From Vermamoeba vermiformis (taxonomy: Eukaryota > Tubulinea > Echinamoebida): 64,000 bases of DNA. Position 1 is the first letter of the stretch. Every line of letters begins with the position of its first letter. The DNA is taken from the NCBI GenBank assembly GCA_045837725.1, contig JBEWZL010000243.1:186001-250000 (forward strand), in the 5' to 3' direction. This document shows, piece after piece, positions 1 to 12,305 of the stretch. A program made the position numbers and the translations under genes. The notes under the pieces were generated by a model. It was not told the DNA's origin. It worked only from the letters and a program-made list of their open reading frames with translations, and ran no database searches.

Positions 1-498
1 GAAGAGGGTCGGATCTGAAGAGATCGCGGATTTCAGCTACGAAAAACGGTGTCAGATTGACATTCGTGGCCACAATGATGTATAAATACCCTTTTAGATT
101 TGCGCACATCTATATTATCTTCTGCAGGCCTCTTCTTTGTTGGTATGTGGGATTCTAAACCGGATTGAGATCGATCGAGTTAAATTGAATTAAATATCTG
201 CTTACTGTTGACAGAATCCACGTAATTTTGTAAAATTATTTTATCCTCATCTGGTAGGTCTGCGTGGCCAATAAAAGCAGTAATCGAAAGTGGCGGCTCT
301 GCCTAAAAAATTGTTAGATCGGGTCAAATAAACACCGTGTCAAGGTACCTTGTAGCAATTTAAATGGATAAATTTTGTCGCGGTGTAGCCCATGTATCCA
401 CGTTCTGACAATGGTACTCTGAGTGCGCCTTTCGCAATCGTGGAATCGCAGTAGATGCACTTGGCTCGCGAAGTCGGAGATATTTCTATGATTGGCAT
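1..498 (-). CDS. PARP-type zinc-finger protein, 3' part cut by window edge
   Basis: The first exon carries a PARP-type zinc finger of the kind that binds DNA nicks. It shows SRAKCIYCDSTIAKGALRV, then an aromatic and glycine stretch, then HLNC, which gives the C-x2-C...H-x2-C ligand set. The second exon (about 196-300) supplies the rest of the fold, with a GHADLPDED stretch like the end of PARP1 ZnF1. Two further exons read basic, nuclear-type sequence (KKRPAED, KSKR) and run off the left edge. I chose the ATG at 498 because the upstream in-frame ATG at 672 lies inside the 3' end of serine dehydratase. No catalytic domain is visible in the part present. It could be a PARP, a DNA ligase III-like protein or a stand-alone zinc-finger protein. 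The family call is firm; the product is open. Confidence 0.7.
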
Positions 499-641
499 TG
501 GTGGTTGCTTCTTGCTTGTATATGGCCTACAGCGAATTTTTGTGCATTTTTGTAATTTAATTTTGGTAAAATCCCATCGTGCAGGGAATTCTCGGAAAAA
601 ATATCTACGGATCCGTAGATAGTTGCAACGAAAAGTCCTGT

Positions 642-2170
642 TTACTTTCTTACGTGAAACTGCTTCAACCATCCTTCAAGCAATTCAAAATTTACAACAC
701 TTCCTCCGCACACGACAACGACAAGTCCCTTGCTCAAATCCAGATCCTTCAGCTTGCTGCAACAAAAGGGTCAGTACTAACACTAGCATATCCTTGCACA
801 TATAGTACCCTTCATAAACAGCCGCGAGACCAGCACTGCACGAAGGTTCAACGAGTATTCTGTGGTCCTCTAAGAACTGATAGCCGGCCTTGACTGCCTC
901 AGTGTCCGACACGAGTCGTGAGTGCACTGTGTGTTTCTTGGTCCACCTGCCACACGTGTCAATATATCACTGGCGCCACTGGCTAGCTAATCACTTACTC
1001 CCACGCTCCTTCGCACAATCTACTCGCACCGAGTGTCTTGGCAATCGATGTGATGGCGGGAATGGTCACGAGTTCACCTCTGTCACGTGTGATGTTAAAG
1101 ACATGTTACCGTTGTTGCTATAGCACTTACTTTTGTACGGCAGGATGTAACTTGGCAGCACCTTCAGTCTCAATAGCAATCAGCGGCACTGACTGCCATC
1201 CGACGTTGTGTAAGCCTTCAATTATTCCGCACATCAGACCGCCACCACCGACCTGTTGACGCGTGTCAGAAAAAAATCAGGATCGCGCTGCCAACAGTAC
1301 TTACGGTGCATAAAATAGCGCTCGGAGGTGTTGTTAATTCTTGTGAAATTTCTTTTACAATCGATGCATGGCCGGTCCAGATCTGTCGTTTACCCGTGTT
1401 AATCCATAATATTTGTGACTAATGTACGTACTTCAGGGTCATCAAATGGGTGAATCAACGCAGCACCCTCCTGGCTAGCGAGCTTCATAGCGAAGTCATT
1501 GGCCTCGGACCACACTGCGCCGTGCACCACCACTGGCAACATGTCAGCACATGGCAACAACTTTCAGGGCATGGCAGTACTTACCTTTAGCGCCTTCTTC
1601 TCCAATCTTGTCGCGCATCATGTGAGGCGTAGATTCGGGCACTAGTTAAATGTTAATTAAGTATCAATTGAATATCTTCAACGTGTCCATCCGCTTACCA
1701 ACAACTGTCACGGGCACACCCAACTTGCGACCAGCTTTATATGAATTAAATTTATGTCACGGTATTAATATGTCATACCATAAGCTACTGCCATGCCAGC
1801 ATTGCCTTAATTGAAGATCAGAGATGATATTCAATAGATCTCGTTAGATCGGCTACTTACCACCAGAAGACGAGACCAATAACTTAACACCTCGTTCGTG
1901 AACGGCTTTCCAACATTTAATGCCAAGTCCGCGAATTTTAAAGCTGCCTGTAACGGAGTAATTGAATTAGATCCGGATCGTTGCATACTTGAGCTATTTA
2001 CTCGTTACAACGAATTGATTTTATTATTTGTAATTTTATGCATTAATTTTACCTGAAGGTTGCAACGCATCCAATTTTAGATAGACAGGTGCGCCTAAAA
2101 TATGGCTCAATTTTGCTGACTCAATCAGCGGTGAGTTAATATGAAAATGATCGCTAGTGTGCTGTGCCAT
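642..2170 (-). CDS. L-serine dehydratase (PLP-dependent)
   Basis: This fold-type II PLP enzyme deaminates serine, and often threonine, to an oxo acid and ammonia in the cytosol. Exon 1 starts at the ATG at 2170. Exon 2 holds SFKIRG with the Schiff-base lysine. Short exons then give LLVSSSG, AGNAGMAVAY, and the family block ending HPFDDPE. The glycine loop VGGGGLMCG binds the cofactor phosphate, and IAIETEGA follows. The last exon gives VSDTEAV, LVEPSCSAGLAAVY and VVVVCGG. The final intron (donor GTACTA) must be removed to join VYEG to KLKDLDLS; reading through it gives a false C-terminus. The stop at 642-644 lies 144 bp upstream of the start of the next minus-strand gene. Serine dehydratase fits better than serine racemase because of the C-terminal VCGG region. 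At least eight short exons are present. Confidence 0.9.
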
Positions 2171-2509
2171 CTTTAAATCATGCACTGCGTTTGGCTTGAT
2201 TGACGTGGCTCATAATTATTTCATTTCAATGCTGGCGATATGTCCTTATTCGACAACAACGTTCGTCAAACATCGAATCAAACCTGTTATTTTTAACCTG
2301 CCTCAAATCTGGAAGTTTACGATAGTTGACAAGTTAATCTCAGCATACGTTTCAGTTTAAAGTTTGCAGCAGATTTTATTTAGATCAAGGCTAAGCTTCC
2401 TACAACCAGGACATTTAAAGGAAATAATACAACGGCGTTCGATAGCCTAACTGGAGCTTGGATTGGCGTTTTAACCGGCTGTGCACCGATTGGTTCACTG
2501 ACGGGAGTA

Positions 2510-2640
2510 TCTATCGGTACATCCATTGGAGTATCCATTGGCGCATCAACTGGTGGTGCAACTGGTGGTTCAATTGGTGGTTCAACTGGTGGTTCAACTG
2601 GTGGTTCAATTGGCGTTTCAACTGGAGGTGCTACCGGAGT
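2510..2640 (-). repeat. 12-bp-period minisatellite coding PPVE-type units
   Basis: A run of about 12-bp units (GGTGGTTCAACT and close variants) encodes, on the minus strand, tetrapeptides of the form EPPV, EPPI, APPV and DAPM. It forms the stalk between the cysteine-bearing domain and the GPI-type tail of the secreted protein. Units vary mostly at third positions, so selection on the peptide is likely. Confidence 0.75.
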
Positions 2641-2797
2641 TGGAGGATCTCCCAACTTAACTTGCAACAGTTCACCACTTATATAAGCACATTGTGGGGG
2701 GATGTCGCCGTAAGGGGAGGTTGGGTTATTGCACTTTACACTATTGGGGAAAAAGAATATTTCGATGGCGGTGCCAGCAGCATTGACTCGCAGTAAC

Positions 2798-3281
2798 GGG
2801 TTCGTTACGATCTCGGAAAAGTAGGAATTAGGAATCGGAATTAGGAATCCGAACCGTTTTTCATTAGGAACCAAATCAAATTTCAGATATTTAAATTCGG
2901 AATGAAAAGGTTTTCGAAATCATTTTTTTGATCCGCACCCAGCTACCGTTTCTAACCATTTTATTAGATAATACTCAACTAAATATGTTATTAGACGCCA
3001 TAATTTGGCGAAATTGAGGTCTGCCATGTGGCCTCTTTGACGGAAACGGATACGACCCAATCTGGTTCCTGACGTATTTCTAAACATATATTTGTAATAT
3101 TTAAGGCCAGCTGAGTGATTTTCACTCCATCTCATCGAAAAGTTATTACATTTTCGATAAGAAAACTGAGCCACGATTCAAAACATACTTTCAAATTCAA
3201 TTCGTGACAAAGTCGGAACCAAATTGTAGGAAGAGGTTTTCCGTTCCGACTCCTAAAATTTTCCTAACTCGTAACGGACCC
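2798..3281. mobile_element. 484-bp TIR DNA transposon (MITE-like, 8-bp target duplication)
   Basis: The element is flanked by perfect direct copies of GCAGTAAC at 2790-2797 and 3282-3289. Its ends are inverted: the left begins GGGTTCGTTACGA and the right, reverse-complemented, begins GGGTCCGTTACGA. Similarity continues imperfectly inwards (GGAAAA, then GGAATCGGAA-like against GGAGTCGGAA). Eight-bp duplications suit hAT elements, and 8-9 bp also suits Merlin and Mutator-like elements; the GGG ends fit the latter two a little better. It is too short for a transposase. An 84-codon minus-strand ORF at 2920-3174 inside it matches nothing I recognise. The perfect target duplication and the in-frame host halves indicate a young insertion. 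Confidence 0.8.
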
Positions 3282-3493
3282 GCAGTAACTGGCGATTTTG
3301 GTTGGTTCCAGCACAATACGGCATCATAGAATATCCCTTGGTTTCGTTGCAATCGTGGATCACGTAACCGTTAATGGCTTGCGCAGGAGGAATAGCCACT
3401 AAGCATAAGAAGGGAAACACCAATAGCAAACAAAACTCAATAAGACGTTAGTATATTTGATTGAAATTAAGTCTTTCGGGTTACCTTGATCAT

Positions 3494-3824
3494 GCTATTC
3501 GTAGTTGAAATACAATTTGTAGATTTTGTGTTATTGTTGTTGCGCGGTCAAGGCAAGTGAATTTATAAAGTCTTGAGATTTTTACACACCTGAATCAACG
3601 TATGTGCCGCTTTTTGGAACTCATTCTGGATCGCAAATTTATCGTGGCAAGTTTTTTATCCCCTACGTCAACATACCAATAGTACTCTTCGTAGCCAAGA
3701 AGTTCTCATCTGGTCGTATACTGTTGCAAAGGAATATGTCACGGCCTGTCAGGTGTGAAAAAGCCAGGATAGGAAAAAATCACTTCACACGTACAAATCT
3801 CAAGCCAAACGAAACAAAACCACA
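3494..3824. promoter_or_regulatory. Divergent intergenic region
   Basis: A 331-bp spacer separates the secreted-protein gene (minus) from the coactosin gene (plus) and should hold both promoters. No clear TATA box or repeat stands out. A plus-strand reading frame at 3604-3828 looks non-coding. Confidence 0.4.
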
Positions 3825-5427
3825 ATGACTGACGGACAATTACGTTTCTCTTTAGCTGAACGCAAACCAGGCTCTATTCAATCCCCTGGAGGTGGTTCTG
3901 GCAAAACAGTGGCTTTGGAGGACGAATCTGCGCGTCAAACCTTGCAAACAATTCACAAGGCCTCACCTGAGGCTCACGGCGTGACTGACTGGTATATAAT
4001 ACGTTAATATATTGTATCTATGCTGCATATAGATTTTAAATAACGCCAGACCAAAATATCGCGAGAAAATCTTTTCAAAAATATCTTGAAGAATTACTAC
4101 ACCCAATAATATAGGCGATATTTGGCATAATTATAATATTAATAATGCTAAATTTATTATTCAGGATTTTGTTGACTTACACTGGCACGGATTTGACTGC
4201 TTTGAAAGAACTTGGTCATGGTTCAGGCGGAGTCTCAGAACTCGTCTCGCATTTAAATGATTCGCTCATTTCTTATGGTCTGTTGCGCGTGGTCGATGTT
4301 GTTGACGGCATTCCTACCACCAGGTATGTAAAACAAATCCAATTTTTTTTAAATTTCTTTCAACTCCATTTCCGTTCTAATATGGCATATTTAGATTCGC
4401 CTATATTACGTGGATCGGAGACCATGTTCCTGGCGTTACTAAGGCACGTGTTGGCACGAACAAGGCCGCCGTAACTGAAATTATTGGTGTAAGTGCCGGG
4501 CAGTTTAATTATTGATTATAAGGGTACTAATAATATCATCTATAGCACTATAATGTTGAGGTTATTGCTTCACAAAAGAGCGAATTGACTCAAGATAGTA
4601 TTATGGGCAGAGTTCAAGACGCATCTGTACGGCACCCGTTAAAGCACTAGCTTCTCGTTATTAATATTTTAATAGGGCAGCAGAAAGCGCGAAGTCGAAA
4701 AAAAGACCACTACTCAACCACTGGTACGTCATTTTTATTATATTTCGGAAGTGGATCCGATTAACTTTTTTAATTCAGGTTAAAGGCACTTCAGGTCCTA
4801 CTGGTGCAGTTAAAACCACCGCTACTACACCTCGTTCACAAGTACCGACTCAAAACCAAGCTGTTTCATTCATCGATCACGAGGGCTTGAAGAACATCCA
4901 GAAAGGTGTCAGAAACGACAAAGGAACTGACGATTGGTACGTGCAATATGCATATTAATAGCCACATTATTAACCGAAATGACAGGATGTTGATTGGCTA
5001 CAGAGACAAGACTGAACTCGAGCTCGTTGGCCACGGATCTGGTGGTCTGAGTGAATTGAAGCAACATTTGACTAACGACAAAGTAATATTAATACTAGCA
5101 TTATTTATTATAATACTAACTCTATTATAGGTCTTTTATGGCTTCTTGAAGGTCCCTGATGGTATTGACGCTAGCAAGTTCTATCGCGTACGGATCCAAC
5201 TTCAAACTATTTTCATTCCTTGCTAACAAACTGCTTATTAGTTCTTCTTTATTAACTTTGTCGGCACCAATGTCTCGCCAATGTTGAAGGGTAAAATCGC
5301 CACTCACAAAGGCGCTGTATCAGAGTTCTACGAGCCATTCCATTTGTTGATTAACGCTGAAGACCCAAGCGAATTAACCGATCAATTGATTCAAGAGAAG
5401 CTCCAATCTCTTAAGGGCTCCAAATAA
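3825..5427 (+). CDS. Tandem coactosin-like protein with two ADF-H domains
   Basis: The protein carries two actin-depolymerising-factor homology domains of the coactosin type, which bind F-actin without severing it. Domain 1 follows a glycine-rich N-terminus and shows WILLTYTGTD, GHGSGGVSEL, then WIGDHVPGVTKARVGTNKAA, the coactosin core that carries the actin-contact lysines. A linker rich in T, Q and K (KTTTQPLV, TPRSQVPTQ) joins domain 2, which shows DDWMLIGYRDKTELEL, GHGSGGLSELKQHL, FINFVGTNVSPMLKG and ends KLQSLKGSK. The two domains share the GHGSGG.SEL block, which suggests internal duplication. Exons include 3825-3991, 4165-4323 and 4395-4488. The ATG follows a CACA context. Animal and Dictyostelium coactosin usually has a single domain of about 145 residues. 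Confidence 0.88.
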
Positions 5428-5551
5428 GTCTTATTGTTTTTCTATGTAATAAAGTACTCAAGATCTCGAAAAGTGGATCGAGAGAAAATTAATTTATTTA
5501 ATGAACAGACTATTTAAAAATAAAAACAATTCAGCAACGTAACTCTTATCC

Positions 5552-8500
5552 TTATTTTGCTGAATTTGATGAAGGATAATGCACAAACAAATTAATAAAT
5601 AATTTTTGACTTTCAACGCCAGCCTTAAACTCTTCAAAACTCAATTTTCCATCGCCATTAGTATCAATTTGTTCGAAGCATTGCTTAACCATTTTCAACA
5701 GCTCTTGCGGCTCAACTTTCTCGCCCTTAGATTGGAAGCTGGCTTGGAAAATATTGTAGATCTCGTCAAATGTCAAAAATCCAGAGCCATCAGTATCGTA
5801 AGAACGGAACATAACTATAAAAGGAAAGTGTTAGCACGTGACAGGTGTCGGATAGCTTATAAACCAGTACTTACATCGCATGCGCTCTTCAGGTGTGCCG
5901 CGCAAAACGGTGCTCAAACCAACCACAAACTCTTTGAAGTTTATCGCGCCGTCCTTGTCGACGTCAAAAGCAGAGAAGTTTTGTTCGATGAGCAAGGGGT
6001 CAGTGATGCCCAAGGCTCTAATACCTCGCTCAAACTCGGAGCGACCAACGCGGCCTTGAGAATCAGCTTGTTTCTGCCAGTCATCGAACAGCTGTTGAAG
6101 TTCTTCTTTGCCGACTATTGCGAGTGTTAGGCGTGATTTTAGTAGCTAGTTAAGTACTTACAGTGAGTGAGGCTCTCCATTTCTTCCAACAATGACTTGC
6201 GTGTCTCACGCTTGATGTCCTCAACGTCACCTGCGAACAGCTTGGCAGCATCTATCGAAAGATTAGTACTATGTACACAATACAATAAGACATTTAATAC
6301 TTACTTGTCAGGTCAATAGCAGCAAGAGGTGAGAAGATGTTCGTGTTCGTGTTAACGTCAGTCTCTTTCTTTTCACCATGACGTGTTCGCTTAGCACCGA
6401 CTTGCGCACCAGTAGGCTTGCCAACATCGTCCATTTGGAACATGAGTTGTTCACCGCTGGAGGTGACACCAGGAGGAGGTGTCAATGGCTTGAGCGCGGG
6501 TGAGTCCGGCGCAGAAGTGGGTTGATAGGAGTCGAGTTTGCGAGTACCCATTGGTGAACCAAACGGTGAACCCGGAGAAGCAGACTGAGTATTTTGTTAG
6601 TACATGAAATAGAACGGTGAACCACTTGATACTTACGATGCCCATATCACGGTGAGGAGCGTCACTCTTTTCAATCAAGTACAACTTGACTGTGCGGTGT
6701 TTGGCCTTATCAGCAGCAGCCAAAGCCTTTTGCAGAATAGGCTGCGAGTCAATGGTGATGTGATCGCCTTCCTCGTCTTTGTAAGTGATGTTCATCTGCT
6801 TGCCATACTTGGTTGACAGACCGTTCTGCAAGTCAGTGAATTGAATGTCACGCGGCACTTCAATGACACGAATGTCATCGCCCAAGAAGCACTTCAACAA
6901 GACCTTGTTTTGAGGCTGAGGTCCTGATGCAGCGAAGTATTGCTTCCAAATGTCCATAATCATGCTGCTCAAGTGGTTCTTGGCTGTCTTTTGGCCAGCA
7001 CGATCGAGAGCGACTTTGACTTTGTACAAAATTGACTTGACTTTGTGCTCGACAGGAGTGTCGCCAGGCTTCAATTGACCTCTCCAAGCATTCAAGTCTT
7101 CAGGCTTGCTCTCTTTCATTGCAGCTAACAGAGACTTGATCTTATCGATGCACTCCAAGTCGAATTCGAGTGCGTATTTGTTGGCAGTTTGAGTCTCTTC
7201 GCCTTCCATTTCACCAATGTTGAGAATGTTCTCGAGAGCTGTCAAAATATCCACAACAAAGTCGAAGTTGTAAGTAGGACCGCAGTACTTGTAGACTTCA
7301 GTCAACACTCTGTCGTAAGCCTTGAAGTAAATCAAAGCCTTGCACAAGTGTTGAATGGTCTCCTTGGACACGAGGTACTTGATCTGCGACGGTGTACCGC
7401 GCGTGCAGTATTTGAGTACTTTAACCAACTTCCATCGTGCGTTCTCGTCAACTGAAATCAGCTTCAAAATCATTTCCAAAATGCCACAGTTGATCAAGAA
7501 TTGAATGTGACCACGAGCATTAGCCAGTGTGCAAATGACCTCACACGCTGCGATTCTCACTGTGCTTTCCTTGTGCATCAACATCTTCTTCAAAGCTTCT
7601 AACAAATTGTTCTTCAAGAGCAACATGGTCTGATTGGCATCGTAGCGGGAAATGTCATTGATAGCTGCCAAATCGAAGCGAACAACACGCGGTGAAGGGT
7701 TGGCTAACAAATCGACCAATCGTTTGCACACAGTAGGCTCGGGCATACCAGGCAACACGAGTGCCATGGCTGACAATGTGCTCACGAGAGCTTCTTCGTC
7801 GTCAATAAACAACATGGTAGCCAATTGATTGAGTGAGCCGTGAATCTGAAGACAGCATTAATTACCATGCCTAAAAGCGATAATTATTTTGGTCTTACCA
7901 ACTCCCAAGGAGGCAATTTGTCAGCGGGGTGAGTGACACCGCAGAGCACGGACAAAGTCCAGCTGATTTTGCGCAACAAGTTGATCGGTGTTTGTAAAGT
8001 GACGAGCGAGCACAAAGGAGCCATAGCACCGTTCTGCAAGACAAAATCACGGCACTCTGGGTTCGTGGCAGCGAGTACTCCTAACACATGAGCAGCTTGT
8101 TCTTTGACTTCAATGATTGGTGACTCGAGCAGCTTGATAAATATGGGGACTGCTCCTTCAGCAATCACGAGCTTCTTGAAGAACATCTTGGAAGGGTGCA
8201 ACACTGATTCTTTGGGTGTTGAGGCGACACGAGGACCAGGGAGGAAAAATGCGATGGCTCGCAACGCTTGGAACTAACATTGTGATTAGCACGACGCTAT
8301 CTTTTTGCCCTAAATATATGGGACTTACTTGCAACAAGGGATGATCAGCACCCTCTTGCAATAAACGAATCAAGTGCGAGACCAAGTTGCTCTTGACAAC
8401 GACTTCAAAGATCGCAACAATGTCCTCAGCGACTGCTCGACGCTCCATTGGCGTAGCGAACACTTGTGTGATGGACAACAACTTGGAGAGCAGTGTTGTG

Positions 8501-9429
8501 GCTTCGAGTTGATCACTGCGGTGACCCCCGCGAATAGCATTGACGATGTGTTCGATGCGCATCATGTGTTGACGGTACTCCAACAAGAAATCGAGCTGAT
8601 TGACACTGTCAGTACGGCCTATAAATAGACCAAAAAAATAGTTGCAAAGCCTTACCTTGGATTGGGAGCTGAGACCAGACTCCATGCCCACGACATTCAT
8701 CGCGTCACGTGATGAAGGTGATTTGGGCTCTTGTTCGAAATCAGTCAAACGACCATAAGACACGCCTGTAAAGTATTAATGCTGTCATCCATTATTTGCC
8801 AAAAATAAAGACTTTGTTACCTGAACGTTGCAATTTGGTTCTAATGGCATCAAAATCAGCGCCTTTCTTGAATTGAGAAAAGAAACCTTTGATCTTTTGA
8901 TGGAATTCTTGGCGCTCCTACAGTAATTAATAACATTGTTAATTTACGTGGCTGTTTCATGAAAAGATTTCAGATCGTACTTGTTCTGGATTTAGTTTTC
9001 GTCTCTTGTTACTGCCTAATCTATTTTTATAATCTTCTTGGAGCCATTCAGTCATAGCAGCAAGAAATTCTGACCACTCGATTTGTCCTATTGAAACATG
9101 TTACTTTTTGATCCGTATAATTATTCCTGGTTTTGGTTATTACCATTTCTATCGGCATCTACGGTGAGCATAATCTAATAAAAATAATTAATTACTAAAT
9201 TACTCAAACCAAAAATAAAAATAACTGAATCCGGTTTGCATCCAGCAGTCTTTACCTGTTGGAATTCTTCTTCCGATGGGTCTTCATCCAAAATTGCTCG
9301 AATAACTGTGCGTAGTTCGGAGGCATCGATAACACCGTTGCCATCCTGATCGCAGATGGCGAAAGCCTTCTTCAATTCAGCAACTTGAATTTCTGATAAC
9401 TCTGTGCTTTGAACTTCCTCAGCGTGCAT
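5552..9429 (-). CDS. EF-hand / importin-alpha-like ARM / PB1 / EF-hand mosaic protein
   Basis: About a dozen exons join in phase into one protein of roughly 1,070 residues. The N-terminus has two canonical EF loops, DQDGNGVIDASE (27-38) and DADRNGQIEWSE (64-75). Residues about 175-700 are armadillo repeats resembling importin alpha, with LLRKISWTLSVLCG, GAMAPLCSLV and NEWARWK-like helices, preceded by a basic coiled stretch that might be an IBB relic. Residues about 710-790 form a PB1 domain starting KVLLKCFLGDDIRVIEV, with the acidic DEEGDHITI loop of a type I PB1. A Ser/Pro linker (GSPFGSP, PLTPPPG) leads to a recoverin-like C-terminal part with three more EF loops: DVDKDGAINFKE, DTDGSGFLTFDE and DTNGDGKLSFEE. 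A calcium-regulated scaffold is likely; the cargo or partner is unknown. Splice phases were checked by eye across 5800-6700 and 8260-9180. Confidence 0.8.
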
Positions 9430-9606
9430 ATTAGTTAAAGAAAATAATATTTAAATATTTTTAGAATAATTTTGAACGAAGATTATTATGGTAACGTATT
9501 TCTTCTTCGAAATAACATAAAGATACGCGCTTCTAAACGCGTGTAAATAGCTCGGTAAGTCTTCGTATAAATTATATCAACGATTAAAATTGTTGAAAAG
9601 GATATC

Positions 9607-9867
9607 ATGCTTGTTGCTGTGTCAGACGAGATAAAAATACAAAAAAGTGCGGGAAAAAAAAATCGTGTGTTGTCTGCCCCACCTTTCTCAACTGTCACTC
9701 GTCAAACATCATACGGAAACTACAAAATCAATCCCATACAGCAACGTAACGTGATCGTGCGTCCAGACAACCGTCAACAAGATCTAAAAATTGGCGATCC
9801 AACATGTCGTAATTACCGTGTCAGGATTAGCATTAATAGAAATAAATTGCAATTTACTAATATGTAA
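9607..9867 (+). CDS. Possible small unrecognised protein (86 aa)
   Basis: A single ATG-to-TAA reading frame fills much of the spacer between two minus-strand genes. The product is basic (KKNRV, RPDNRQQD, RISINRNKL) with no signal peptide, membrane segment or cysteine motif. I do not recognise it. Its length exceeds chance expectation only modestly in this AT-rich spacer, so it may be spurious. Confidence 0.35.
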   Translation: MLVAVSDEIKIQKSAGKKNRVLSAPPFSTVTRQTSYGNYKINPIQQRNVIVRPDNRQQDLKIGDPTCRNYRVRISINRNKLQFTNM

Positions 9868-9926
9868 TCGTTACTCGCTAAGTGCATACAATGGAAACAT
9901 TTTATAATTTTCAAAAATATTATTTT

Positions 9927-10271
9927 TTATTCCTTATTTACATTATTTAATTGCTCTTCGTGTTCTTCTTTAATACCCTTTTCTTTTCGTTCTTTTGCTC
10001 GTTCTTCTTTTAATTGCTTCATGTCTAAATATTCTTGGGCTTTACGGAAACTATTCATCACATCCTTCACATGACCCTTTCTTCCTTCAGTACGCAGTTT
10101 GAAAACAACTTTATCTACTGATGAATCAATTTCTCTGTCAAATGTATTTCGTTTAGCATCGCTGTATTGTCTGCGGGATGCGTGTAAGCCAAAAATTGAG
10201 CTGGATACAACTGTCTTCTTCGCTGCTATGGGCAGTAATAATGTTTTTGTGATGGCTTTAATAGTGGCCAT
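9927..10271 (-). CDS. Small probable mitochondrial protein, unknown family
   Basis: From the ATG at 10271 the product is about 114 residues. It begins MATIKAITKTLLLPIAAKK, a basic amphipathic presequence without acids that ends near RRQYSDAKR, a typical mitochondrial cleavage zone. The mature part is helical and highly charged (QLKEERAKERKEKG), with no motif I can name. An upstream in-frame ATG at 10370 would add 33 residues but would bury the targeting peptide, so I prefer the inner start. Its size and composition would suit a small respiratory-complex assembly or mitoribosomal factor; that is inference only. Confidence 0.6.
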   Translation of the reverse strand: MATIKAITKTLLLPIAAKKTVVSSSIFGLHASRRQYSDAKRNTFDREIDSSVDKVVFKLRTEGRKGHVKDVMNSFRKAQEYLDMKQLKEERAKERKEKGIKEEHEEQLNNVNKE

Positions 10272-10395
10272 TCGTGGTATTGCAATGAAAAACTTGAGTT
10301 CAACTTGGATTGTCACGAGCAAAATTTTTTCTCCGGCGAAGCGAAATCTGGTTGCAAATTTCAACTTCACAAGATGAACTTACTAATTACATTTA

Positions 10396-12124
<1,729 letters not shown>

Positions 12125-12305
12125 GCTGTTGACAAGAGCGAGATGATTTAAAAATAAAAGTTAACTTTTTTTTGGAGATCTCTTTTCCCGCTTCCTAAAC
12201 CACACCCAGAAAAATAAAACTTCTAAATTAATTGAAGCTAAACACGATCAACCACCAACTCAGACCAAGTGTAACAAGTTTAGAGTTGGTTTTGAGGCGA
12301 AGCAA
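12125..12305. promoter_or_regulatory. Divergent promoter region, kinase / RFTS gene
   Basis: A 181-bp spacer separates two genes transcribed away from each other, so both core promoters must lie in it. It contains a T-rich and A-rich pair around 12165-12215. No further element could be named. Confidence 0.4.

Larger units (their letters stand above)
2380..3493 (-). pseudogene. Secreted GPI-anchored-type protein interrupted by a DNA transposon
   Basis: The ATG at 3493 encodes MIK. After an intron with a TACTAAC branch point it continues into a signal peptide ending PPAQA. The mature part has a few cysteines (HDC, PYC, VKCN, PQC), then a proline-rich stretch of PPVE/PPIE-like units. It ends in a hydrophobic tail (VVLFPLNVLVVGSLALI) typical of a GPI signal. 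The exon is split by a 484-bp inverted-repeat element at 2798-3281. The two halves (ending LLRV and resuming LLRVNAAG) are in the same frame once one copy of the 8-bp target duplication is counted, so the gene was intact before insertion. With the element present, reading from the signal peptide soon meets a stop unless the element is spliced out. No family was recognised. It may be a surface protein with a non-essential role. Confidence 0.65.

Noticed and set aside
2458-2796. Plus-strand ORF of repeated FNWW residues
   Set aside because: It is the antisense of the proline-rich repeat of the minus-strand secreted protein; the low-complexity Trp pattern follows from that repeat.
2920-3174. 84-codon ORF inside the transposon
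   Set aside because: No transposase motif could be seen; it is treated as chance or remnant sequence within a non-autonomous element.
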